Of a stretch of DNA of 51,511 nucleotides, positions 43,075 through 51,511 are shown one piece after another (the stretch's first letter is position 1; each line of letters begins with the position of its first letter). Position numbers and translations under genes: made by a program. The DNA is from Spirochaetales bacterium (GTDB taxonomy: Bacteria > Spirochaetota > Spirochaetia > DSM-27196 > SLAA01), in assembly GCA_007127105.1 (NCBI GenBank), contig SLAA01000021.1:1-51511 (forward strand). Reading direction: 5' to 3'. The notes beneath the pieces were generated by a model that was not told the origin of the DNA, did no database searches, and saw only the letters and a program-made list of their open reading frames with translations.

Positions 43075-46000
43075 TTAGTAGGTCTCGGCCTCTTCCTTGA
43101 TATCCTCTTCCTCGGTTTCCTCAATTCGCTCGCGCGCACGTTGTTCAACGATTTGCTGCATGCGAACATCGAGATCTTCACGATTCTCGTCATAGAGCTT
43201 GACATTCTTATAGCCGCGCATACCAGTACCGGCTGGAATGAGACGCCCTATAATGACGTTTTCTTTCAATCCACGCAGCTCGTCCGAAGCGCCAGCAATG
43301 GCCGCGTTCGTCAAGACCCGGGTAGTTTCCTGAAAGCTTGCCGCCGAGAAGAAGGACTCAATGTTGAGCGATGCTCGGGTGATACCCAGTAGCACCGGAC
43401 GCCCGACAGCTGGCTGACCGCCATCCTTCATGACTTTACGGTTCACCTCGTTGAACTTGTATTTATCAACCTGCTGTCCATGGATGAGGTTTGTATCCCC
43501 CACCTGCATAATCTCGACTTTGCGCATCATTTGACGAATTATTACGCCAATGTGCTTGTCGTTGATTGCAACGCCCTGCAGCCGATAGACCTCCTGTACC
43601 TCGTTCACCAGGAAGCGCTGAAGCGCGTTCTCACCAAGGATTTGAAGCACATCATGTGGGTCAGTAGCACCCTCACACAGTGGCTCACCAGCGTCCACTG
43701 GGTCCCCCTCGCGTACCAGCAGGTGTTTACCCATGGGAATAAGATGCTTGTACTCATTGCCGTACGGATCCTCAACAACGATTACACGTTTCCCTTTCGC
43801 AACCGGACGGAAGTAGACTGTGCCAGTAATCTGCGAGAGCACCGCACCGTTCTTGGGTCGCCGGGCTTCAAACAACTCACCGACACGTGGCAGACCACCG
43901 GTTATGTCACCGGTCTTGGCGCTCTCACGCAACAGCTTAGCCAAGGTGCGACCCGCCTTCACTTCCTCGCCGTTTTCGACGTTAAGATAGGAGGAACCCG
44001 GTAGATAGTACTGAGCTAGCTCTGTGCCATCCTTACTCTTAATCACCAATCGTGGCTGCAGGCTTTCAAGGGAGAACTCGGTGATCTTTTTCTCAAACCT
44101 ACCGGTATCTTCGTTCAGTTCTTCCTTGAGGGTAGTGCCTTGCACGATATCTTCAAATACTACAGTACCATCATGCTCGGCGATAATGGGCTCACTGAAC
44201 GGGTCAAAGGTCGCTATTGACTCCTCCGACTCAACGATGTCGTCCTCGGAAACCAGCAGCTGAGCACCGTTCCGCACCTCTACCCGCTGCTCCTGAGCGA
44301 CCAACACCAAAGCGTTGTCCATGAGAACTCCGTAGGCGTTATCCCCGGCAAAGATATCTTCCTTACCCCGAGTCAGCACGGCCTGCCCCTTGACGATCTT
44401 GTCATCGTTGGCAACGAGTACCTTGTCTCCCTTCTGGATCTCAATCTTCTGGAGCACCCGAGCGACGAATACCTTGCCCTTTCGGGTAAATAACCGAGTC
44501 TTTTCATCTATATCAACAAACTGACCCTCGATCCGTCGGACAAACACGGGGTACTTCAAAAAGACACGGTTATCCTCGGATGCCTTGGTCGCGGCACCAC
44601 CAATATGGAAGGTACGCATGGTGAGCTGTGTTCCCGGCTGCCCAATAGACTGGGCGGCGATAATCCCCACCGCCTCACCTATATTGACGGTGCGGTTATC
44701 CGCCAGATTCCGACCGTAACACTTGCGACACACGCCGTAACGAGCCTCACAGGTAAGCACGGTACGAATTCGCACCGACTCTATGCCTGCCTCTTCAATG
44801 GCCTCCGCAACCTCGTCGCTGACCTCTTCGTTTACATCAACAAACACCTCACCGTTAATAGGATGTTTGACGCGCTCCAGGGTGAAACGGCCCTTAATTC
44901 GGTCTGAAAGACGCTCGACGACCTCCTCGCCGTCCTTGAGTGCCTTCATTTCAAGCCCGTTAATGGTGCCACAGTCTTCCACGTTCACCACAACATCTTG
45001 AGCAATATCAACAAGGCGCCGGGTCAAGTAACCAGCATCAGCAGTCTTAAGCGCAGTATCCGCTAGACCTTTTCGAGCTCCGTTCGTCGAAATGAAGAAC
45101 TCAATGACAGAAAGTCCTTCTTTGAAGTTTGACCGAATAGGGAGCTCAATAATATCTCCAGAAGGCTTGGCCATAAGTCCGCGCATTCCCGCGAGCTGCC
45201 GAATCTGACCTCGACTACCTCGAGCACCGGAGTTTGCCATCATGTAGACCGGATTGAAACCACCGCGGTCTTCCTTGAGGGTGCTCATCATGGTATTGGT
45301 AAGATCTTCGTTCGCCTTACTCCATACCTCGACTACACGGTTGTAGCGTTCCTCGTTGGTGATATGGCCCTGCATGTACTGCTTTTGTATTGACTCTACC
45401 GCCGTGTTGGCCGCTCCAATCATCTCCACCTTGACCTCAGGGATCATGATGTCGTCCATACCAATGGTAGCGCCAAACAGAGTTGCGTAGCGGAAACCCA
45501 TATCCTTGATTGTATCAAGCATACGAACGGTGGTATGCGGCCCGTACTCGGCATATACTCTGGCTATGAGTTTACGGAGCTCCTTCTCGCCCATAGAGTA
45601 GTTGATGTATCCGATTTCCGGGGGTAAATCACTATTGAGCACGATACGTCCGGCGGTAGTCTCCACGAACTCACCGTCCATTCTGACCTTGACGAGCGCT
45701 TGGTAGTCCACCGCACCAGCGTCGCGAGCCATTAGCACCTCGTCGGGGCAGCTGTAATAACGGCCCTCTCCCTTTGCTCCCGGGCGGTCACGGGTCATGT
45801 AGTTAATACCCAGAACCATGTCCTGCGAAGGGAACACAATAGGATCGCCGTTAGCGGGGTTGAGAAGATTCCTCGACGGAATCATCAGCATCCAGCACTC
45901 AATCTGCGCAGCCTGCGTCAGCGGTACATGCACCGCCATTTGGTCACCGTCAAAGTCGGCGTTAAAGGCGTGACAAACGAGGGGATGGAGTCGAATTGCC

Positions 46001-47301
46001 TTTCCACCCACGAGAACAGGCTCAAAGGCCTGTATACCCAACCGGTGCAGCGTCGGCGCACGGTTGAGCAATACCGGGTGTTCCCTTACAACCTCGTCGA
46101 GCACCGCCCACACCTCAGGCGTCTCCTGTTCAACAAGCGTCTTGGCCTTCTTGATGTTGTAAACCACATCTTTCTCGACCAGCTTCTTCATGATGAACGG
46201 TTTGTAGAGTTCTAATGCCATCTTTGTCGGAAGGCCGCATTGATGCAGCTTTAGTTCCGGACCAACTACAATGACCGATCGCCCTGAGTAGTCTACACGT
46301 TTACCAAGCAGGTTCTGCCGGAATCGCCCCTGCTTACCCTTCAACATGTCCGAGAGACTCTTCAGTGGTCGGTTCGAGGCGCCTTTGACAACCCGCTTCT
46401 TCTTGGAGTTGTCGAACAACGCGTCCACCGCCTCCTGCAGCATTCGCTTTTCATTACGAATAATGATGTCGGGGGCGTTGAGAGCGATCAGTCGTTTCAG
46501 GCGGTTGTTTCTATTAATTACACGGCGATACAAATCGTTAAGATCCGAGGTTGCAAAACGGCCACCATCAAGCTGGACCATTGGCCTCAACTCCGGTGGA
46601 ATCACGGGGATGACGTCTAATATCATCCACTCGGGCCGGTTGCCAGAATCCCGGAAATTCTCAACGATCTCTATGCGTTTGAGCAAGCGCTTGTCGGCTT
46701 TTGCGCCCTTCTCGACCATTTCGATGCGCAACTCGGCGGAGAGCGAGTCCAGATCCAAACCCTCGAGCAAGGTACGCACCGCCTCCGCACCAATGCCTGC
46801 TGAGAAACCTAGTCCGTAGCGATCCTTCGCCTCGGCGTAGTCTTCCTCGGTCAAGAGATCCATTTTTTTCAGGTCGGTGTCGCCTGCGTCAATAACGATG
46901 TATTTTTCGTAATACAGGATTGAGCGCAGGGCCGAGATAGTCAGATCAAGCAGCAGCCCCATTCGTGACGGCACCGAACGATAGTACCAAATATGAGACA
47001 CCGGAGAGGCCAACTCGATGTGCCCCATCCGCTCCCGACGCACCTTAAAGTGGGTTACCTCGACGCCACAACGGTCACAAATGACGCCCTTGTAGCGAAT
47101 GGACTTGAACTTGCCACAGTAACACTCCCACTCCTTGGTGGTTCCAAAAATACGCTCGCAGAACAAGCCATCTTTTTCGGGACGGAGCGTGCGATAATTG
47201 ATAGTCTCCGGCTTTTTGACCTCTCCGTAGCTCCATGCCCGTACCTTCTCAGGTGAGGCCAGCTGAATCATTATGCTATCGAAATCCTGAATTTCTCTCA
47301 T
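43075..47301 (-). CDS. rpoC: RNA polymerase beta' subunit
   Basis: A 1408-residue catalytic subunit. In order: the N-terminal zinc site [25 protein letters not shown], the lid and rudder region, [18 protein letters not shown], the catalytic [20 protein letters not shown] with three Asp that hold Mg, the bridge helix and trigger loop ([46 protein letters not shown]), the second zinc site ([13 protein letters not shown]), and the C-terminal [25 protein letters not shown]. It ends with an acidic stretch. It lies 65 bases after rpoB. Confidence 0.99.
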   Translation of the reverse strand: MREIQDFDSIMIQLASPEKVRAWSYGEVKKPETINYRTLRPEKDGLFCERIFGTTKEWECYCGKFKSIRYKGVICDRCGVEVTHFKVRRERMGHIELASPVSHIWYYRSVPSRMGLLLDLTISALRSILYYEKYIVIDAGDTDLKKMDLLTEEDYAEAKDRYGLGFSAGIGAEAVRTLLEGLDLDSLSAELRIEMVEKGAKADKRLLKRIEIVENFRDSGNRPEWMILDVIPVIPPELRPMVQLDGGRFATSDLNDLYRRVINRNNRLKRLIALNAPDIIIRNEKRMLQEAVDALFDNSKKKRVVKGASNRPLKSLSDMLKGKQGRFRQNLLGKRVDYSGRSVIVVGPELKLHQCGLPTKMALELYKPFIMKKLVEKDVVYNIKKAKTLVEQETPEVWAVLDEVVREHPVLLNRAPTLHRLGIQAFEPVLVGGKAIRLHPLVCHAFNADFDGDQMAVHVPLTQAAQIECWMLMIPSRNLLNPANGDPIVFPSQDMVLGINYMTRDRPGAKGEGRYYSCPDEVLMARDAGAVDYQALVKVRMDGEFVETTAGRIVLNSDLPPEIGYINYSMGEKELRKLIARVYAEYGPHTTVRMLDTIKDMGFRYATLFGATIGMDDIMIPEVKVEMIGAANTAVESIQKQYMQGHITNEERYNRVVEVWSKANEDLTNTMMSTLKEDRGGFNPVYMMANSGARGSRGQIRQLAGMRGLMAKPSGDIIELPIRSNFKEGLSVIEFFISTNGARKGLADTALKTADAGYLTRRLVDIAQDVVVNVEDCGTINGLEMKALKDGEEVVERLSDRIKGRFTLERVKHPINGEVFVDVNEEVSDEVAEAIEEAGIESVRIRTVLTCEARYGVCRKCYGRNLADNRTVNIGEAVGIIAAQSIGQPGTQLTMRTFHIGGAATKASEDNRVFLKYPVFVRRIEGQFVDIDEKTRLFTRKGKVFVARVLQKIEIQKGDKVLVANDDKIVKGQAVLTRGKEDIFAGDNAYGVLMDNALVLVAQEQRVEVRNGAQLLVSEDDIVESEESIATFDPFSEPIIAEHDGTVVFEDIVQGTTLKEELNEDTGRFEKKITEFSLESLQPRLVIKSKDGTELAQYYLPGSSYLNVENGEEVKAGRTLAKLLRESAKTGDITGGLPRVGELFEARRPKNGAVLSQITGTVYFRPVAKGKRVIVVEDPYGNEYKHLIPMGKHLLVREGDPVDAGEPLCEGATDPHDVLQILGENALQRFLVNEVQEVYRLQGVAINDKHIGVIIRQMMRKVEIMQVGDTNLIHGQQVDKYKFNEVNRKVMKDGGQPAVGRPVLLGITRASLNIESFFSAASFQETTRVLTNAAIAGASDELRGLKENVIIGRLIPAGTGMRGYKNVKLYDENREDLDVRMQQIVEQRARERIEETEEEDIKEEAETY

Positions 47302-47366
47302 CTATCTCCGCCTCCTGCTGCGCTTCTTCCGCACCTCGAACATCGTCTCATCCGGCTGCTGCCACC

Positions 47367-50300
47367 TCAGAAGTTGCTTCCTTTGCGGTTGATAAGTTCC
47401 TCATCACGTTCGGTGAGAGGAACCTGCTTGCCTTTCGAATCGAAAATCGAGATATCTAACGCCAGTCCACGCAGCTCCTGAACAAGCACATTAAAGGATT
47501 CAGGAACTCCTGCTGAGCTCGAAGGCTCGCCTTTAACAATACTCTCATAGATCTTGGCGCGCCCATTCATATCGTCACTTTTGATAGTCAATAATTCTTG
47601 CAGAGTATTAGCGGCGCCGTAGGCTTCCAGAGCCCACACCTCCATCTCTCCAAGACGCTGCCCGCCAAACTGGGCCTTTCCGCCCAGAGGCTGCTGAGTA
47701 ACCAGCGAGTAGGGGCCGGTAGACCGAGCATGCATCTTGTCGTCAATAAGGTGATGCAGCTTGAGAACATACATGTACCCGCACATCACGTCGTTCTCGA
47801 ATCGTTCGCCGGTACGGCCGTCGAACAATGTTGTCTTGGAACTACTTGGTAGCCCAGCTTCCTTAAGCTTGGCGGCAATCTGTTCGTTGGTGGCAGACTC
47901 AAATACCGGAGTTGCATACCACTCGTCCAGCCATTTCGCAGCCCAACCAAGCTCGGTCTCAAGAATCTGGCCGAGGTTCATACGAGAAGGAACACCAAGC
48001 GGATTCAAACAGATCTCTAGAGGCGTTCCGTCAGCAGTGTAGGGCATGTCCTCTTCAGCGAGCACCTTAGCAATAACACCCTTGTTACCATGCCGCCCCG
48101 CCATCTTGTCACCTTCACGCAGCTTACGCTTGGTAGCAATAAGAACCTTCACAACCTCTTCCACTCCGGGACTCAGGTCATCGCCCTCACCTCTTCGCAG
48201 ACGTTGAACGTCAATGACCGTGCCATCAATTCCGTGCGGAACCCGTAGGCTGGTGTCGCGAACTTCCTTAGCCTTCTCACCAAAAATTGAGTTCAGGAGC
48301 TTGAACTCCGGTGTTGTCTCGGTCTCACTTTTCGGGGTTACCTTACCAACCAGGATATAACCGGAGCCCACCTTGGCACCCACGCGCACTACACCTTCAT
48401 CGTCGAGCTGATCGAGGGCTCGCTCCGAGGTGTTGGGGATATCGCGTGTTATCTTCTCCGGCCCGAGCTTGGTCTCCCGTATCTCGGTGACAAACTCCTT
48501 AATATGGATGGAGGTGAAGATGTCCTCTTTAACAACCTTCTCGGAAATGAGAATGGCGTCCTCGTAGTTGTATCCGTTCCAGGGCACAAACCCAACCAAC
48601 AAGTTGCGGCCGAGCGCGAGCTCACCGCGGAATGTCGCAGGCCCGTCGGCAAGCACATCACCTTCAGCTATTTTTTGTCCTAGCTGCACAATAGGCTTCT
48701 GCAGGTAGCAGGTATCCTGGTTTGTACGCTGGTACTTGACCATGAGATATTCGTCCCGCTCCTCCGCAGTGCTCGCCTTAGTCGGCTTCAGAATCACCTT
48801 GGTTGAGGAGACATACTCAACAACTCCCGCTCGCCGTGCCTTGACCAAAACGCCGGAGTCATAGGCGCACTTGCGCTCCATACCCGTACCAACACGCGGC
48901 GGTTCAGGAAACACGAGCGGCACAGCTTGTCGCTGCATGTTCGAACCCATGAGGGCACGGTTGGCGTCATCATGCTCAAGGAAAGGAATGAGCGAGGCCG
49001 ATACCGAAATAACCTGCTTGGGCGAGACATCCATGTACTCGATTTCTTCAGGAGCCTTGGTTGTGTAGTCACCACTCTTCCGAACCGAAACCATATTCGT
49101 CTGAAAGCGCCCATCTGCATCCAGCACAGCGTTGGCCTGCGCGATATAGTGCCGCTCTTCATCCATTGCGGAGAGATACTCGATGTCACGAGTTGCAACG
49201 CCGTCGACAACCCGGCGGTAAGGCGTCTCAAGAAAGCCGTATGCGTTCACCCGGGTATAGTTAGCAAGCGAAACGATGAGCCCGATATTTGGGCCTTCCG
49301 GAGTCTCAATCGGGCACATTCTCCCATAGTGGGTGTAGTGCACATCACGCACCTCAAAGCCAGCACGGTCACGCGAAAGCCCGCCTGGGCCAAGCGCGTT
49401 CAGGCGCCGTTTGTGCGTGAGTTCCGACAAGGGGTTTACCTGATCCATGAACTGCGACAACTGACTCGAGCCGAAGAATTCCTTAATAGCCGCCACAACC
49501 GGCTTTATGGAGATCAGGTCCTGCGGCTTGATTGTATCGGTCTCTTTGAGGCTCATTCGCTCCTTGGCAATTCGCTCCATGCGAGCGAAGGCAGTCTTGA
49601 GCTGGTTGGCGAGCAACTCGCCCACTGAGCGCACGCGTCTATTTCCAAGGTGGTCGATATCGTCAACGTTAGCCTCGCCAATATACACCTGCACGAGATA
49701 ACGCATGGTGTTCACGATATCGTCACGAGTAAGGATATGATCCTCAACTGGATCGTCATAATTGAATTTCTTGTTGAGTTTGTAACGCCCCACCCTACCA
49801 AGATCATAGCGCCGCGTCGTGAAGAACATAGAGTTGAAGTCTTTGTCCGCACTCTCAATAGTTATAGGCTCACCCGGCATGAGAACCGCGTAAACACTCG
49901 AAAGAGCGTCTTCCTTAGAGGGCTCATCCTTGTCACCGTCTTCTCGGGCAAACTTAGACTCTTCGCGCTCGAAACAGTTGAGAATGATCTCGGAATGCAG
50001 TGAGTCAGAGTTACCGGTCTCAATAACGGTAACCTCATTTACACTACTATGAATAAGTGCATCTACATCGTGCGGATGGATCTTCTCACCGGCGCGATAC
50101 AGCTTCTTATTCTGCCCGTCCTCGGTGACGAAAACCTCACGGGCAAAAACCGCGCCGACCAGGGCTTCTTTTGCCTCCGGCTCGTCCTTAACAGGCATTA
50201 CAAGCGTTTTGTAGAACAGGTCAATGATCTTTTCGCGAGTATCAAAACCCAAAGCTCGGAGGAAAATGGTTCCAAGAATTCTTTTCTTTCGGTCTACCTT

Positions 50301-50867
50301 GGCATAGATCAGTTCTTTCTTCTGATCGATTTCAAACTCAAGCCATGATCCACGGTAAGGAATGATTCTTGATGAGTAGATACCCTTCTCATGAGAAAAA
50401 ATCACACCGGGACTCCGGTGTATCTGACTGACAACCACTCGCTCGGCACCGTTGATAATGAAGGTACCACGGTCTGTCATGAGGGGGATGTCCCCCATGT
50501 AAATGTCCTTTTGACGAATCTCGCCTGTTTCAAGGAATATCAGATTAATTCGCGCCTTTACCGAAGCAGCAAAAGTAATTGCCTTCTGCTTACACTCCAT
50601 TTCATTGAGCTTGGACGCTGCTTCATCAAGGATGTAGTGATCGTACTCAAGGCGCATATCGCCACTTTGACTCTCTATAGGAAAGGTGCCTTGAAAAACT
50701 TCTTCGAGCCCTTGTAACAACGGACCTTCACCCGCCAGCATACGCTCGCGCTGCAAGAATCGTTCAAAAGATGCCAACTGTATATCCACCAGGTTCGGCA
50801 ACTCCATGACTTCGTTACTTCCGGCCCCAACTCTGAGACGGTCTATATCTTTCCTACGATCGAACAT
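47367..50867 (-). CDS. rpoB: RNA polymerase beta subunit
   Basis: A 1166-residue subunit, shorter than the E. coli protein but normal for spirochaetes. It starts [19 protein letters not shown] and has the rifampicin pocket [18 protein letters not shown] and [14 protein letters not shown]. The catalytic loop regions [24 protein letters not shown] and [15 protein letters not shown] follow, and the C-terminal clamp has [24 protein letters not shown]. Asn490 replaces the Ser of E. coli position 531. A hairpin with a U-run separates it from rplL. Confidence 0.99.
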   Translation of the reverse strand: MFDRRKDIDRLRVGAGSNEVMELPNLVDIQLASFERFLQRERMLAGEGPLLQGLEEVFQGTFPIESQSGDMRLEYDHYILDEAASKLNEMECKQKAITFAASVKARINLIFLETGEIRQKDIYMGDIPLMTDRGTFIINGAERVVVSQIHRSPGVIFSHEKGIYSSRIIPYRGSWLEFEIDQKKELIYAKVDRKKRILGTIFLRALGFDTREKIIDLFYKTLVMPVKDEPEAKEALVGAVFAREVFVTEDGQNKKLYRAGEKIHPHDVDALIHSSVNEVTVIETGNSDSLHSEIILNCFEREESKFAREDGDKDEPSKEDALSSVYAVLMPGEPITIESADKDFNSMFFTTRRYDLGRVGRYKLNKKFNYDDPVEDHILTRDDIVNTMRYLVQVYIGEANVDDIDHLGNRRVRSVGELLANQLKTAFARMERIAKERMSLKETDTIKPQDLISIKPVVAAIKEFFGSSQLSQFMDQVNPLSELTHKRRLNALGPGGLSRDRAGFEVRDVHYTHYGRMCPIETPEGPNIGLIVSLANYTRVNAYGFLETPYRRVVDGVATRDIEYLSAMDEERHYIAQANAVLDADGRFQTNMVSVRKSGDYTTKAPEEIEYMDVSPKQVISVSASLIPFLEHDDANRALMGSNMQRQAVPLVFPEPPRVGTGMERKCAYDSGVLVKARRAGVVEYVSSTKVILKPTKASTAEERDEYLMVKYQRTNQDTCYLQKPIVQLGQKIAEGDVLADGPATFRGELALGRNLLVGFVPWNGYNYEDAILISEKVVKEDIFTSIHIKEFVTEIRETKLGPEKITRDIPNTSERALDQLDDEGVVRVGAKVGSGYILVGKVTPKSETETTPEFKLLNSIFGEKAKEVRDTSLRVPHGIDGTVIDVQRLRRGEGDDLSPGVEEVVKVLIATKRKLREGDKMAGRHGNKGVIAKVLAEEDMPYTADGTPLEICLNPLGVPSRMNLGQILETELGWAAKWLDEWYATPVFESATNEQIAAKLKEAGLPSSSKTTLFDGRTGERFENDVMCGYMYVLKLHHLIDDKMHARSTGPYSLVTQQPLGGKAQFGGQRLGEMEVWALEAYGAANTLQELLTIKSDDMNGRAKIYESIVKGEPSSSAGVPESFNVLVQELRGLALDISIFDSKGKQVPLTERDEELINRKGSNF

Positions 50868-50908
50868 TCACTACCTCCCGCCGCTATGAGATTCCCAAAC
50901 CGGCGCAG

Positions 50909-50949
50909 AAAAAGGAGATACCGCCAGCTACCCGGTAGCCGGCGGTATC
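50909..50949 (-). terminator. Attenuator-like terminator between rplL and rpoB
   Basis: On the minus strand a 15-pair stem (arms 50949-50935 and 50931-50917, GATACCGCC...GGCGGTATC, one G-U pair, 3-base loop) is followed by TCCTTTTTC. It lies 38 bases after the rplL stop and 42 bases before rpoB. Partial termination here would make more L7/L12 than polymerase, as in E. coli. Confidence 0.85.
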
Positions 50950-50986
50950 TTGAGATTACGCTATAAAAACTTTCCCGATGCGATGA

Positions 50987-51379
50987 TTACTGAACTTCAA
51001 CCGTACCGCCCGCTGCCTCAAGCTTCTCCTTGATGGTCGCTGCCTCGTCTTTCGAGACACCTTCCTTTACAGCCTTACCACCGGCCTCAACAAGCTCTTT
51101 GGCTTCCTTGAGCCCCAAACCGGTGATTGCTCGCACTTCCTTGATAACGGGAATCTTCTTGCCTTCCTCGATACCTTTCAGAATTACGTTAAACTCGGTC
51201 TGCTCCTCAGCTTCCTCAGCGGCTTCACCACCGCCACCGCCACCAGCGGCCGCAACGGCTACTGGAGCTGCTGCAGTAACACCAAACTTCTCTTCCATAG
51301 CCTTTACCAGCTCGGAAACCTCGAGCACGGTCATTCCCGCGATCGCATCTAGAATTTCGTCTTTGCCAAGTGTTGCCAT
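50987..51379 (-). CDS. rplL: Ribosomal protein bL12 (L7/L12)
   Basis: A 130-residue stalk protein that recruits translation GTPases. The N-terminal dimer domain is [31 protein letters not shown]. An Ala/Gly hinge ([22 protein letters not shown]) follows, and the C-terminal domain has [37 protein letters not shown]. The ATG at 51379 has AAGGAG nine bases upstream; the upstream frame extension is not supported. Confidence 0.98.
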   Translation of the reverse strand: MATLGKDEILDAIAGMTVLEVSELVKAMEEKFGVTAAAPVAVAAAGGGGGGEAAEEAEEQTEFNVILKGIEEGKKIPVIKEVRAITGLGLKEAKELVEAGGKAVKEGVSKDEAATIKEKLEAAGGTVEVQ

Positions 51380-51458
51380 ATTAACTTCTCCTTGTTGTTT
51401 TTTCAAAAGCGATAGCATGGAACACCTTTCGGAAGACTAACGCTCTTGATTTTACTAA

Positions 51459-51478
51459 GAGGTGCCAATCAGCACCTC
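51459..51478 (-). other. Small hairpin between rplJ and rplL
   Basis: A perfect 7-base inverted repeat GAGGTGC / GCACCTC with a 6-base loop lies 80 bases before the rplL start. It has no U-run. It may be an RNA processing or protein site in the rplJ-rplL gap. Confidence 0.4.
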
Positions 51479-51484
51479 AACGTT

Positions 51485-51511
51485 TCAGTATTCTTCGCCG
51501 CCCTCTGTCGA
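51485..51511 (-). CDS. rplJ: Probable last eight codons of rplJ (uL10)
   Basis: Entering from the window edge, one minus-strand frame reads STEGGEEY and a stop. An acidic end directly upstream of rplL is where rplJ is expected in nearly all bacteria. Eight residues are too few to prove identity; the call rests on gene order. Confidence 0.4.
   Translation of the reverse strand, partial: STEGGEEY

Overview
The window comes from a spirochaete, most likely a free-living member of the Spirochaetaceae. Several signs agree. The ribosomal cluster runs secY-rpmJ-rpsM-rpsK-rpoA-rplQ with no infA, adk, map or rpsD, and there is no fusA between rpsG and tuf. RpoB has Asn at the position of E. coli Ser531, as is known for spirochaetes. 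A stand-alone groES lies near a sigma-70 gene. Genus and species cannot be fixed from the sequence alone. GC content is moderate and fairly even, apart from a more AT-rich patch around 22.7-23.4 kb.

Left part (1-7 kb): the N-terminal half of pyruvate phosphate dikinase (cut by the window edge), a short primary-type sigma factor with a clear terminator, an unassigned SEC-C motif protein, and groES on the opposite strand with its own promoter and terminator. Next comes a two-gene operon of purine nucleoside phosphorylase and a DinG-type helicase that carries an N-terminal JAMM (JAB/RadC-like) domain.

Middle part (7-27 kb): a plus-strand operon asd-lysC-(J-domain protein) starts the aspartate amino acid pathway. 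It converges on a minus-strand operon murG-cvpA-holB-histidine kinase-sigma54 response regulator, in which the reading frames overlap or nearly abut. Then come an exported protein with an almost leaderless promoter, the set uvrB-lipoprotein-DUF445, comM (its Shine-Dalgarno lies in a perfect hairpin), rnhA, a lone HsdS-like DNA-recognition domain, a GIY-YIG protein, and a 1123-residue membrane-anchored protein with nine 16-residue acidic repeats.

Right part (27.4-51.5 kb): an almost continuous minus-strand information-processing superoperon. In transcription order it reads (rplJ end), rplL, rpoB, rpoC, rpsL, rpsG, tuf, rpsJ, rplC, rplD, rplW, rplB, rpsS, rplV, rpsC, rplP, rpmC, rpsQ, rplN, rplX, rplE, rpsN, rpsH, rplF, rplR, rpsE, rpmD, rplO, secY, rpmJ, rpsM, rpsK, rpoA, rplQ, ending at a strong hairpin. 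Visible control points are an attenuator-like hairpin between rplL and rpoB, a good promoter before rpsL, and a 309-base structured leader before tuf.

I saw no tRNA, rRNA, insertion sequence, prophage or CRISPR array. The best candidates for something undescribed are the tuf leader RNA, the comM Shine-Dalgarno hairpin, the JAMM-DinG fusion, the acidic-repeat membrane protein and the orphan HsdS half-subunit.
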